Notes: generated by a model from the letters alone, not told the origin. 64,000 bases of DNA from Schizophyllum amplum (GCA_007026445.1 VDMD01000038.1:124001-188000); one strand, 5' to 3'. Shown: positions 1 through 11,699, numbered from the stretch's first letter. Made by a program: numbers and translations.

Positions 1-2395
1 CGAGCTGACTGTGGTGCTGCATCCAGCGCAGCGCGATCTCGATGAGCGTGAGCTCGTGCTTCGCCTGGAAAATTCTCGTCAGCTTGGCAGCGTATGAAAG
101 AGGAGGAGTGGATGAGAGACGGGCAGCGTATGAGAGACGAGGAGCGTATGAAAGACGAGGAGTGTATGAAAGACGAAGAGTACACATCGAGGAGAATTGA
201 ATCCCGGAACCATGAACATAGCAGCCCTCCACCAGACCAAACCGAACATATAAGAACACGAGAAGACCCTTCCGCCCATACGAGTTTCGAACAAAAAAGG
301 ATGAATTCTGAACGAACTCGAATCCAATCCGACAAAAAGGGCATATTCTGAACGAACTCGAAACCAATTCAACACAAAATTACTCACCGCCACCCCTTTT
401 AAATACGCCAGCGCCTCCACATACCCCTCGTTCAGGTACCGCTCCCGGTACATCGACCCGAGGTGCGTGGCGGGGTCGAATCGGCTGCCTGCGGTGACGG
501 TCTCGGCCGTGGTGGAGGTAATTTTGCCGGCGAAGAAGCCGCCGCTGGGGTGTGTGGATTAATTGGGTGTGGTGGATGGGTGTGGTGGATGGGTGTGGTG
601 GTGGATGGGTGTGATAGAGAGTTCAGAATAGAGGAGCATCCTGCTCAAGACGCGATATGGCCAGGTTAATAAAGGCAAAGTAGAAATGTAGGCAGCCAAA
701 AGGAAGCAACAACAACAAAAACACGTACGCCAACGGATTGTATGTGACGATCCTGAGCCCCAGCTTGCGGCAGCAGGGCACCAGCTCGGGCTCCATCGCG
801 CGCGTGATCGCGTTGTACATCCTGTGAGGGTGGGAATCAGCGAGAGATGAGAGATGATGGACAGGTGTTGGCGATGAAAGGATTCCGAGGGAGCGCCCCT
901 CTCTCTTGAGACCACTCTCCAAGACTCGAGACCACACCTCCAAACTCGAAACTACTCCCCCAGACTCGAAACTACACCCCAAGACACGGACGTACACTTG
1001 ATAGATCGTGGGCTGCACCCAGCCATTGGCGCGGCAGATGCCGACGACCTCGGCGACCTCCCACGCGGGGAAGTTGCTCAGGCCGAAGGTCTCGCTGCGA
1101 GGGTCGCGTCAGTAAGCTGTCTTCTACTGCTGGCGGTGTGAACTGTGAACGGATGGCGAGGCAGAAATGTGGGTAGATGGAGAGGCAAAAACGTGGGTGG
1201 AGAGGCAGAAGCGTGAGGAGATGGAGAGGGAGACGACGTGGGTGGAGACGGCGACGGCGTGGGTGGAGAATGGTGGAAAACCCAAGTTACGAAGAAACAA
1301 GATACGAAAAAGCAAGTTACTAAGACAACAAAAGAAGAAATTCACGCACAACAGCCCCTCCCTATACATCTTATCCATCTCCGCGCACGTCTCTGTGAAC
1401 GGGACTCGGCGGTCCGGGGCGTGGAGGTAGAAGGCGCGGACCTATGGGAAAGAGGAGAGTATATGAGCGTGCGACCATCACAAACGGCCACTCTCGCAAA
1501 TGACGGCGGCTTCCGCAGACAGCGGCTCTTGCAGACAGCGGCCCTTGCAGACGGCAACTCCAGCAGACGGCAACTCCAGCAGACGGATACTTTGACAGAC
1601 GGTCACTCCAGCAGACGACGCCGACGCCAGGAGCGCCCACACACCCAGGAGAATGACACGCTCAATGAGAGATAATGCATACCTTGTCCCTCTTCAACGC
1701 CTTCAAGCACTTCATAAAGGATGCGCGCAAGGCCCCGGGCTCGTGCCCGCCCGGACATATCGGGTGCACCTTCGTGTCGATGGTGGCGTCGCGCAGGTCG
1801 AGCGTGCTGAGGAGCTGAGAGGGGTAGTCAACAAAAGGTGTTCACCGGGGCGAATGGCGTAACGGGTTGGCGAAAGAGCTCACCTCCTCAGTAGTTCCCG
1901 CGCAGTACACACGCGCGGTGTCTAGCTCGCGGTGTCCGGCATTGAAGAACACGTCGAGTATCGCCTGGCACTCCTGTGCGTGGTGGCGTCAGGGAGGTGT
2001 GCATGAGTGCCATGCCCGCGCGCGACCAGACCGACCTTTGGGTCAGAGTTGCGCGCCTTCTGCGTGCCCATGGTCATGGTTCCCTGCAGACAGAGATCGT
2101 AAGCACGTTACAAGCCGGGTTCTCGAAGCAGAACAACAACTTACGAAAATCAATGGGATACGCGCGGTCGACATGGCTGGGAGCTTGTACGTTGTTTCAG
2201 TATTATCGTAGTTGAGGCAGAAAAGTGAACTATGAAAGTTCTGGAGGAAAGATGGGGCGCGGGAAGGTACTTATATATCTGAGGGCGGGGGCACCGTACA
2301 CTGGGTGCCGACCGGCGCGTTAAGGCGCCAGATGGTATGCCGAAGCGTCGGGCACGGTACCTACCCGTCGAGCTCGGCAGCATCAGCGAGGCCAT
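1..2395 (-). CDS. Aldo-keto reductase, AKR7/aflatoxin-aldehyde-reductase-like (3' end beyond left edge)
   Basis: NADPH-dependent reductase of aldehydes, cytosolic by family. Nine exons read: 2365-2395, 2036-2083, 1884-1973, 1683-1814, 1350-1441, 998-1094, 729-821, 388-544 and 1-64 (continues outside). The frame is continuous across every join. Seen motifs: GTMTMGTQ strand 1, ELDTARVYCAG carrying the catalytic Asp and Tyr, DTKVHP with the catalytic Lys, FYLHAPD, FETFGLSNFPAW, GWVQPTIYQ followed by MYNAITR, and TYNPLA then GGFFAGK; this order and wording is typical of the AKR7 aflatoxin B1 aldehyde reductase group. An alternative in-frame ATG lies at 2419. Five of the eight introns are unusually long for this window and each carries its own minisatellite. 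The last exon reads KHELTLIEIALRWMQHHSQL and should be followed by roughly 80 more residues outside the window. Family assignment is strong; substrate is unknown. Confidence 0.9.
104..182. repeat. Minisatellite in AKR intron
   Basis: About four degenerate copies of an 18-bp unit of the type GARGAGYGTATGARAGAC, inside the intron 65-387 of the aldo-keto reductase gene. It creates spurious Met/Glu/Arg-rich ORFs. Confidence 0.8.
1497..1625. repeat. Minisatellite in AKR intron (GCAGACRGC type)
   Basis: Runs of a roughly 18-bp unit (ctycagcagacggcaa / ttgcagacagcggc) inside intron 1442-1682 of the same gene. Different unit from the repeats in its other introns (550-614, 898-985, 1150-1270). Confidence 0.7.
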
Positions 2396-2743
2396 GCTAT
2401 TGGTGAGCAAGCGAGTCATACGTAGAAATCAGACGTGGGGCTTCCTTTCTGGAAATTATCTCCTATCTCCCCTACCTCCGATGCGCCTCGAAGTTTAAAC
2501 CTGTAGAGAGAGTAGAAGACGGTGCGTCTCCCGTCAAAGTCTCAAGAGCCATCGAACCCTGAAGGTGTATCCCATACCATGCCGCAGCTCCCCAGGACCC
2601 CAGACCCCAAATGAATCATGATTCGATCGCAGCTTCAGTCACCAGTGAGATACGCATTTGAACATGAGAGTGAACAAAGGCCGAATATTCTGAAGCATAA
2701 CACAGTCGCAGTTGTCTAGCCAATCGGGCTTGCTGACCTCGAG
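2396..2743. other. Intergenic, upstream of the AKR gene
   Basis: Presumed promoter side of the minus-strand AKR gene. I see no ORF, RNA gene or repeat of note here. Confidence 0.6.
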
Positions 2744-2746
2744 AGG

Positions 2747-3967
2747 CACTGGAGTACCCGAAGTACGTGAAATTCACCATAACTTTCTCTCACTTGCGGG
2801 GGAATTTCACGTAAAAAACGAGCGACAGGCCCGCAAAAATCAGCGAAATTCGCTATCTAGTACGTGAAAAATTTTCACTAGGTAAATGTCCGCTATCACG
2901 TACTTTTTTCGACATACTTTTGAGGGAATCCGGCCAACAAAAAGTAGGCGGCCGGGGTTAGGCAGGTCTATTGGCTTATTTGTTTGTCGTTTCACACCGT
3001 TTAATAGAGAAAACCAACAGTATATTTGCTAACTACTGTTACACCTGTATCTACAATCTAATCGACTTGCTAGAAGCAGCAGTACTGTATACACTGTCTG
3101 CGCTACGGCATGGCCGGTAAGGGCAGCATTGAAAGCGGCAGTGAGAGGACGTACAGGGCAACCGGTATTCCACAAGCTGCTATCATCCGCACGCTCGTTG
3201 ACATCTGTTACTATGATCAGCTTGTGCAGCGCGAAGGAGAATAAGTACTTACCTGACGCGATGGTCATACGGGAGACACGTCGCCCGCATCGCCGAAAGA
3301 CCCGAACACAGCGGCGGGTACCACTATACGTCCTATACATGCCTTGCATAACCGGGTGACAGAGAGGAAATGGGGGAGGGGACTACATCGGCGTGAAGAT
3401 ACGATGAGGCACCTCACATGCACTGGGGCGACCTCGTCAAGGGATGAATTAGCAGAAGACTCAAGAGATGTGCGCACGCTAGAGCCGTTCTAAAAGGACA
3501 CGTGCGTCGGGAGGGCAATAAGCTGCGGTCATCGCGTCCTACGTCGATCTTCGTTGTTTGGCGGCACTGGCAGAGACGATGCCAGCGTCGTAGTCAACAT
3601 CGATGTCGACGAGGACTTTGAAAGGCAGCAAGAGGTGTCGGGGTATCGGCGGGGCGATGGTGGTGACGGTCAAGAGCAAAAGACTCAAGTCCACGGCGCT
3701 TGCGTCATCATGTGGCGCACGGAAATAAATAAGAACAAACAACCCCTCCTCGCCGCTAAGTCGGACTCTGGCCTTGAGTCAAGCACAGACATAGAGAAAA
3801 TGAATTTTCTCTATGTCATTTTAGCATCGTGATATGAATTTCTGGGTGGGTCCAGTTTTCTCTCGATTTTCTCTGTCTACATTTCTCAAACCTTTCTCTC
3901 AAAAGTGGCCGAATTGGATTTTCTCTCTTAGGCTACGTGAAATTCTCGTACTTCGGGTACTCCAGTG
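2747..3967. mobile_element. Non-autonomous CACTA/EnSpm-like DNA transposon
   Basis: Terminal inverted repeats of 21 bp match perfectly: 2747-2767 begins CACTGGAGTACCCGAAG and 3947-3967 is its exact reverse complement. A 3-bp direct repeat AGG flanks the element (2744-2746 and 3968-3970). A CACTG terminus with a 3-bp target duplication fits the CACTA superfamily. Subterminal regions carry many short copies of GAAATTC/GTGAAAATT (left) and TTTCTCTC (right), as expected for transposase-binding repeats. Length 1221 bp; the small ORFs inside (up to about 100 codons) show no transposase motif, so it is non-autonomous. Superfamily assignment is inference from the ends. Confidence 0.8.
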
Positions 3968-4018
3968 AGGGACCAAGGAGTCAAGGACAAAGCATCAGCC
4001 AAAAACAGGAAAAAGCGA

Positions 4019-4090
4019 GACTCTTCCCAAACGGGGATGTTTTTGATATCCCCGAAAGGCGTCCACCCTGGACCCACAACATCGATTCTC
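4019..4090 (-). repeat. Dispersed repeat copy A (inverted partner at 22076-22140)
   Basis: Reading the minus strand: TTGTGGGTCCA, a spacer, GGGGATATCA, then ATCCCCGTTTGGGA. The same blocks in the same order occur on the plus strand near 22076-22140. GGGGATATC...ATCCCCG forms a short hairpin in both. Origin unknown, possibly the edge of a retroelement. Confidence 0.5.
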
Positions 4091-4742
4091 AACCTTTCTC
4101 AGATACTCAAGGCCTCATACCTCTGGAGTCAGATATAAGACTCCATATCACCAAAGAGGTTGCCGTGCAGGGAGAAGTAAAAGGAACGCGTACTAAGCGC
4201 CTGTACGCAATGTAAGCGCCCTGACCACGTGGTACACCCCACATAATCCTTGCGCTAGAACAAGAGGTGGTACTTAGCACAAACGGCAAAGTTAGAAGTA
4301 AGCCGCTCTGTATTGAATCCTCAAGCCAAATCTCCCTCGGTCCTTACACAACGGCCAGGCATGCGTCTTAACAAGTAGCTTGCCTGCTGCTCAGTGCTTT
4401 GGTCCTGCTCGCCCATTCGAGAGAAAACATGCTTTCAGGGAAGAAACAGCACAATACGCCTTGAGTATGTTTGCAGCCAGGGGCAGATTTGCTACAGTCA
4501 CGGTCAATCGTCGCACCGCGTTCGAGCCTCGAGCGTCCGAATTGCACTGGATAGACCAACGCGCGTTCCTTCCGCGTCTGTTTCTATACTCACACCGGGG
4601 AAGCAAAGGTATTGTCCATATGCAGAGCATATCTATATGCATGAGATCGAAAGATATTCCTAACAAGGCGGGAGGGTCAAAGTCATGAACTCAGCTGCGC
4701 TCGAGAGTCGAAGTCCATCCAGGCCGTCAGTCTTTGACGCAT
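4091..4742. other. Intergenic, no gene recognised
   Basis: Short ORFs on both strands without motifs. A possible small solo LTR (4211-4348, TGTAAG...CTTACA) was considered and not accepted. Confidence 0.5.
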
Positions 4743-7700
4743 TCAGGCGTTTCCCCGCTCGACGTCGCTCGGCCTATACTGGCGGTTTCTTGGTCCCTCG
4801 GCATCGCTATCTCGCCCGAGCTGGACCTCGTCTTCTTGCTCGAGCTCTCTCCCGGGACCGGCAGAAAGCGAGCCTGCCACGCTCGACGAAGCACCACTCG
4901 TACTAATGGCGGGAGTGTTGACTGGCTTGTTGACGTGGTCATCTAGCTTCTTGTCGGGGACCTGTACGATGATGCATGAGTGCCTCCCAGAGCTAGAAAG
5001 AAAGCGCGAAAAACGGAAAACGTCGCGCCAGCTTGACGTCATTTGAGATCAACGCAGTATAACATACAAGGATCGAGATAGCATGGCAGGAGGACAATGC
5101 CCGTGATGGATAAGTGAGCACACTCACCGGCAACCGCACGATGTAAGAAAGCAGCGTCGCCCCAGCTGCGAACACGAATACGCGCTTCAGACTGATATCG
5201 TACGCGTCGCGCGCCATCCGCTGCACATCCGGCGGCAGATCGTAAATCAGACTCGCGGATCGGCGAATGCGAAGGATGAGCTGGATGCGGCGAGTAAGCG
5301 TTTCCATCCCGTATTTTAGCCACTTCTCATACGACTGGAAGCGTACCTCATCATCGCCGTGAATCCGGCGCCGCAGCTCGGTGTCGAGTTTTGTCTGGAA
5401 CAGTGCCGCCGGTATGGCAATGCCGGCAACTTGGCCTGAAAGAAACACGTCAGCTCATAATACGTTGCGTTACCTCAATGTAGGTATATCGAATACCCAC
5501 CAACTCCTCGGAACAACTGTACAAACCCGGCTCCAACCGCCATATCGGCCTCTGGATCTCGCTCGTCAGCCAACATCAAAGCGGAACTTAATGATCTGCA
5601 CCACTCAGATGGCCCATAAGCGCAATCAACATGGCTTGCAGAACCACCGCATTCCCGAAGCCTTGAGGGACCTGGAAAATACTCGTCAGTCTCTCTGTCT
5701 CTCGCCAAGGACCCACCCATTTGCGCCAAAATTCCTCCGCCCCATCGCAACTGTCAGCAGGAAACGCACTCACGATACTCAGCCACGACTGCACCGGCCC
5801 CATCCCCTCATGCATTCGCCATATGGAGATTGTAGCGATGAACGGGAATATACCGAAAATCAGGCTCGGCATCTTGTACCTTCCCGTCTTGTGTATGATC
5901 CATCCAGCAAAGACCGACCCGACCGTGTTGGACACGGCATTCGGGAGGAGGTGGAGACCTATCAGGAAAGAAGAGGGAGGTCAGCGCGCATTAGAGGAGT
6001 CAAGAGCGGGCCAACGATTGTAGACAGGCGAGAAGCAAAATGGAGAATCAGACTGACCCGCCGTCGCTGCACTCGTGAGCAGCACCGTCTGAAACCACAT
6101 CGGGAAGAAGTACATGACCGCCAAATTCGTGCAGGCGACCAGAAAGTTTGACATGCCCACGAGCACCGGGATCTTCTGCCGCAAAAGGTGCGGCGCCATT
6201 ACTGGCTCCTCCGCTACGAAGAGCTCGACAACGATAAAGAGAATGAAGAACACGATGGACAGCACGAAGGGCACGATCACGGTCGCATCGGACCACTGGC
6301 TGAAAATGAGAAAGCAAAGGTGCAGGAACGGACCACATGGCTTACGGGCCGTATACTCTCGTAGCGCGTGCTAAGGAAGATGAGGCAGGAAGCGACCTGT
6401 ACACAAGCGTGAGTAGGACGTGCTAGGAGTGTAGAGCTACGCGACTGACCGAGACCAATAGAGTCAGACTGCCAAAGTAGTCAATGCGCTTCAAAACGTC
6501 CCTCGTGCTCTTGCTTTGTTGCTAAAAACATGTCATCAGTCTCGTCCGCACCGCGATCTTGTCGCAAGATAATGCTTACCGGCGTCTCGTACGTGAGATT
6601 GAACGACGTCAAGCAAAGCGAAATGGCGAACAAAGGCACTTGAACTATGAAGGCCCATCTCCAGCCGAGCCTACCACAATATCTCAGTCACGAACCGAGG
6701 TCACATCGATGAACCCACCAGTCATTAATGATACCGCCAAAGGGCCCTCCGAAGCCCGTGCCGAACTAAGGTGAATTCAGCTATACTACCCTCTTCGCCG
6801 CGCATGGTGGGAAACGCACCGCATTGAACACGCTCGCAAAACCTTGAGCAAGCCCTCGGGACTGCGAAAGAGACCTCTGTGAGAGACTCATAGCTTAAAG
6901 AGCTCGATCCACTCACTCGCAAGCTGTACATATCGCTGATGACGATACTGCGGAGAATCAGCACCCTCATCACACGCAATCAGCGTTCCTTACGTCGCCG
7001 TCGTATGAATCCCGCCACTACCAACGCCTTCCAACTGCAGACGTGAGTCAGCGATCTTCGGGGGACAGACAAACAAAGCTCACAAATCGCGCAAATATCA
7101 GCGTCTCCATATTCGTCGACAGCCCGCACGCAAGCGTCCCCAAAGCGCACAACATGACCGCTGTCTGATTGGCTCCCCGGCGACCCAGCCCGTTGCACAG
7201 ACGACCGTAAAGTGGAGAGAAGGCGCATATGGCCAGCATGTATCTGGAAGGTGATTCATGAGTTATTCTGGATCTGTGCGCAGAATACCAAAACTGGGCG
7301 CAGGGTACTGAATATATCCGTAGACTCACGACGTCCCTACCCAACTGGCTTGGTTGGACTTCTTGAACTCCGACGAAATGGAGGGCAGCACTAGGAGCCA
7401 TGGAGTCCTCAGCTACTGTTACAGCGCACACATCTATGCATGACTCACTTGTAGGTACCAAAGTACCTTCAGAACGAGAACGAACAGGAATGCTCAGCGC
7501 AGGAAAGACGCCAGTCAAACAACTCATCTACTGTTGATTGCCTGCGAAGATCAATTTTCCGCTTCGGTAAAGCGTAGAAGACGACTTACGGATAGAACCA
7601 CAGCGGTCCAGACCCCAGCAAGTATTCCATAGCGTTGAGATTTGCCGATATCCCTCGGTCCCAGGCGGTGTGGGGTATCAGTAGGCGCCTCATCGTCTGC

Positions 7701-7748
7701 GCGTGCGAGAAGAGGCTGGCTCTCGCTGGGAGTCGGTGGCGAAGACAT
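4743..7748 (-). CDS. MFS permease, vacuolar basic amino acid (VBA/Fnx1)-like
   Basis: Membrane transporter of the major facilitator superfamily; homologues move basic amino acids at the vacuole membrane, but substrate here is inferred. It starts with a hydrophilic N-terminus (MSSPPTPSESQPLLARADDE, ATG at 7748). In order the exons encode TLVPTMLPSISSEF, SNQASWVGTS, the motif-A-like loop PLYGRLCNGLGRRGANQT, ACGLSTNMETL, GVGSGGIHTTAT, a long middle block LLRQKIPVLVGMSNFL, AVMYFFPMWFQTVLLTSA, NTVGSVFAGWIIHKTGRYK, VPQGFGNAVVLQAML, GFVQLFRG and a last helix ending LLSYIVRLP. A roughly 70-residue hydrophilic tail (DKKLDDHVNK...) ends at 4743. About a dozen exons; the joins around the first helix (7430-7590) are not resolved, because no in-phase canonical splice restores the usual ALDQTLV stretch there. 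Confidence 0.88.
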
Positions 7749-8347
7749 GACCGCACAGCGATATACCTTCTTACAATGATGGATGTACGGCGCAAGAGGA
7801 CTGACCGCGAACACGTGCAAGTCAGACCTCGGTCCGGCTCTCCGTATGTTCAACTTGAGCGCTGCAACATTGCGAATCAGATTCGCTATCGAAGAAGGCA
7901 CCACAGGGGCGCCACGATGTATGCAGTCCATGTGAAGGGATTCATGACTCCACGATAAGGGTGCAAGCCCGATGTATTGTACTGTATGGGCTACGAAGGC
8001 CGAAAGCGAAGTCGGAGGACACGGAGTTGCGAAGGAGGCGACGGAGGAAGAAGACCGATAAACAGAACGGAGGCCGATAAACAGGATCGAAGACCGATAA
8101 ACAAACGAGACGTCTTGGTCGACATGAATGAAGACACCAGAAAGAAGAGATCCATGAGCGGCAGGGATAACGAGCGTGGGCTTGCACGGCGAGAGAATCA
8201 ATATCCAACGCGAAGTCCGAACGAGACGACAACATGAGGCTGAGAAAGGTAAGAGCGCGAGCGTAGAGAACTGCGGAAAATGAGAGGCAGGATTGCATTC
8301 AGGCGATGGAGAAGCGAGCTGACGTGGATGGCGCCTGAACTGCCAAA
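7749..8347. other. Intergenic with short tandem repeat
   Basis: Upstream of the MFS gene and downstream of the next minus-strand gene. At 8052-8112 there are three copies of a roughly 20-bp unit of the type GACCGATAAACAGAACGGAG. No gene seen. Confidence 0.55.
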
Positions 8348-10512
8348 TCAGACGGCGACCGCGGTGGCAGACGAGACAGCAAGGCAGGGTTCCGCAGGTG
8401 TGGCCTCGTCCCCCGCACGGACACCGCTGTCGGCGCGAGCTCGGCCACCCCTCCTCGGCGCCCTGCGCCGACGGCGTGCTTGCTGCTTGCCAGACGGCGT
8501 CCCAGCGCGCTGTTTGCCCGAAGGCGTCCCGGACCGAGTGAGAGGCGTCCCAGCTCGCGCGCCATCGGCCGCCTTCTCGTCGGTAGAGGCGGTCATCTGC
8601 TTGGTGGACGAAGGCGTATTCTTCTTGGACGCAGGCGGACCCTTCACGGACGTAGGCGTATTCTTCATGGAAGCAGTCATCCTCTTCAACGCCGCCACCG
8701 TCCTCTTCAACGTCGCCGTCGTCCCATCACCGGCCGTGGTCCCCGTCGTCTCATCACCAACCGAGGACCCCGTCGTCCTATCACCATCCGCGGTCAACCC
8801 CGTTCCATGGGCAGCGTTTGCCTCGCCAGCCTGCGCCGATGCGTCGCCAACGTCCTGTTTCTCTCCCTTCCCCTGCTGGCGCTTCGCTCTATCCCGATTA
8901 AAGCGCCGACGACGACCAGCCTTAGGTTTCTCCGCCCTGCTCGACTCCTTCTCCTCACCCGCTACTTGTTTCGCCTCACCCGCTACTTGGTTCGCCTCTC
9001 GAGGGACTGATGCATCCGCGCCATCCGCGACCGGCGTATCAGGACCGGGCTGCGCCTGCTCGCCCTCGCTACCCTGCTCGATCTTCGTCGTCTGCGCGTC
9101 GACGGTGCCTTCTTCCACCTGGGACTCCTCGGTAGCCTGTTTTGCCTTTGCCCCCTTCGACTTGCGATTCCATCGTCGACGGCCATTCTGTTCCCGTGCA
9201 TTAGCATCATCAAACAGACAAGACGAGCATTCAAAGGCAGAGAGAACAAGATATCAAAAGAGATCATGCGAACGGAGGCGAAGGCGGTATGCGAGACGCG
9301 AAGAAGACGAGAAAGTCTACAGTATGAGAAGCATATGTGCGCACCGGTTTCGAAGGAGCGGTGATGGATGCTGAACGACTGTCGAGAGTCGTGTCGGCTG
9401 CGTTTCTATCTGCCACTTTATCGCCAAGCGCCCCCTGATCTTCGGCGGTCACCTCGCTAGAAAGCATGTAGTCAGCATAAACCGACGGTCAAGCAGAGGA
9501 GGAAAGGCTTACGCGTCGACGGCTTCGCCGTCAGCCATCGTCTTGACAGTCTCGGCGGTCGCGGTCTTCTCAGCTTCCTCGCTAGCCGCTTCTCCATCCT
9601 TCTCCTCCCGGATCGTGCTCGGCAGGCGCATCGGCGCACCCCGGCGCGGTACATCTGGCAAGGCGTCAAATCCAGTCGGTGGTTCGCACGCCGGGAAGCT
9701 CACTGATAGCATCCGTCGTATTTTCTAGGGGTGTTCGTCGTTGCTTGCCTTTGTTGCGGTTCCGCGGCTTTCGCGAGCTAGGACAGGCCCGCGTCAGCGA
9801 TCGGGATAAAAAGTGGGTATATGCGTGTGAAAACCAACCGTGTAGCGTTTGAGTTTGCAGGGGCGGCGAGGGTGGTAACATTCGTAGTGTTGGTTGGGAC
9901 AGGGTGAATGGACTTGGCGATGACGATTCTTCGCAAGAAACTGGCATGAGCTTCGCTCCAAACACCGACAAAAATTAACTCACCTAGGCGAGTTGGGCGA
10001 CTCAGATACCTCGAGCAGCGGCACCAGAGGGATGGACGCGTCTCGAATCTGGAGGTTTGTTCTGCCAACGATTAGTCGGTAGGGGTCGAAGGACTAGACA
10101 GACGATACACGCACGTCGACGCGTCCCCCATGCCTAATGATATGTCGATCATCGAGTCGCCGACGAACGAGCCATCCGTACGCGACCTTCTCTCACGTCA
10201 GTGGCCCGATGCTCTGATGAACAGGGATGACTGACGGTGAGGATGCCACAAAGCGCTGAAAGAAGGGCTCGGTTCCGCTCGCAAAAGGCGTGTCATTATG
10301 AACGGGAACAGCGCTCGGCAAATCGGTGGTCATGCTATGAGAAATACGATAAGCAGGTGCATGAGTATCAGCCGAGGACGAACGCACTGTTGTCCAGGCG
10401 AGATCTTTAGCGGCGTGGCAGGCATTGGCGGTTGCGTGGCTGAAGCCTTGAGCTCGTCATGGTGGATATCACCCAAGCTGTAACCAGCGTCATCAGGATG
10501 GATGGAGGACAT
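8348..10512 (-). CDS. Hypothetical low-complexity Lys/Arg/Thr/Ala-rich protein
   Basis: Not recognised. ATG at 10512 (MSSIHPDDAGYSLGDIHHDE). Exons read with continuous phase: 10388-10512, 10236-10334, 10115-10186, 9984-10061; joins between about 9970 and 9500 are uncertain. Later exons carry SEVTAEDQGALGDKVADRNA (about 9345-9460) and NGRRRWNRKSKGAKAKQ (9117-9189), leading into the long last exon that ends at 8348. The C-terminal 250 residues are disordered-looking: acidic/Gln stretch, KPKAGRRRRFNRDRAKR, a T/S/K repeat region with several KNTP, SGTPSGKQ and TAS units, and a basic RRRRRAPRRGGRARA segment near the end. Composition suggests a nuclear or nucleic-acid-associated protein, but no domain supports that. 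Confidence 0.6.
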
Positions 10513-10865
10513 GGCGATGGAGAGCAGTCGCGGCGTCGACGGGGGTCGAAGACGACGAGAAGATGGGCGTTGAGGAAGAGATGCGAGAATCACGACGGTG
10601 TCACAGAAGGTCCGCTCATGCACGTGTGTCCGTATGCGGCTACATGAAAGTTAGAGTGATCTGCGCATTGTTGACTTAGTCCTGCAGATTTACAGTGAAT
10701 TTGGGCCCGGTTGCCAATATTGATGCGTACGCGCGCGTGGGTTTCATATCCGGAAGCTTCTGCCGCCGATTGATCGCGCGTGCCCGGGGGCGCACGTGGG
10801 ACCCCGCGGCCGGATGACCGGGACGCGTGCTGCCACGTGCAGCACGCGCTCCTTTCCTTTCGACC

Positions 10866-11640
10866 ACCACCACCGCGACGCGCCCGCCGCCGCCTGTCGC
10901 CCGTCGCAGCGCGCCGTCTGATGCGTGATGCTGCTGGCGTCAGCTAGGTATGCCACGCTTTCAAGTGGGACGGCGAGCACTAACAAAAGCAACAGTATCT
11001 GGTGCTGCGAGCGCGTCGACCACTGACGGTGGTGGTCGACGGGACGGGACACGACGCGTTCGCTGTCCCCGCCGCACTGTCCGCTGCCATGATGCTGCTG
11101 GCTCTCTACAAGGTACGTTAGGCCTGCTTACTGAGATAGCAAGCACTGACCAAAGCAACAGTATTCTCCGCACGCGCGTCGACCACCACCGGCGCGACGC
11201 GTCCGCCGTCCTCGCCCGTCGCACTGCCCGCGCTGGTGTCTTTCTGCATCGCACTACCTGGTAGCTCTGGGTGTTTTCTAGGTATGCGGGCTGCAACGTT
11301 TCCACTAATGACGAGCGCTGACCAGGGCAACAGCATTCGGTGCTGATTGTACTCGCTAATGGGGCCGTCAAGCCTCATACTACATACGTGAGCTCTCCGC
11401 GGCACCCCTTGGCGTATGCTGACTACCTGTGCAGGACCGGTGCCCGTCGTCGTGATTGGGTAACTACCACATGGATAGGAGCGGGTGGGACAGGTGTGGT
11501 TGAAGCAAGCTGCCGCGCCATGGCATATGTGCCGTATATTGGTGTGTGTTGCGACCCTTGACATTTCCTTTGATACTGACCTGACCTGATGCAGCAGTCC
11601 AGCTGGTGGAACCCGCTATGCAATGGCAATAGCAGCAGTG
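10866..11640 (+). ncRNA. Candidate spliced transcript built from repeated exon-intron units
   Basis: Five consecutive intron-like segments: 10947-10995, 11113-11161, 11282-11333, 11388-11434 and 11542-11594 (49, 49, 52, 47 and 53 nt). Each starts GTATG, GTACG, GTGAG or GTGTG, has a branch-like CACTAAC, CACTGAC or GCTGAC near the end and stops at CAG. The first three introns and the segments upstream of them are imperfect copies of one another (shared GCGTCGACCACYRVCGG block, exons of 117 and 120 nt, the ending AACAG). No reading frame stays open through the joined segments, so I favour a non-coding transcript or a decayed gene. Transcript ends are guesses. Strand follows from the splice signals; antisense ORFs of 136 and 148 codons exist but lack such signals. 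Confidence 0.4.
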
Positions 11641-11699
11641 CTACCTGGGGTGACAACAGAGTGTCCGTCACTTGCCCACAGTCAATTATATCATCTGCC

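Noticed and set aside
4211..4348. Possible 138-bp solo LTR bounded by TGTAAG and CTTACA
   Set aside because: No matching 4-6-bp target duplication flanks it and no second copy is in the window.
5381..6151. 256-codon plus-strand ORF
   Set aside because: Antisense to MFS exons and introns, no recognised motif.
8480..9010. Arg-rich plus-strand ORF
   Set aside because: Shadow of the K/R/T-rich minus-strand exon.
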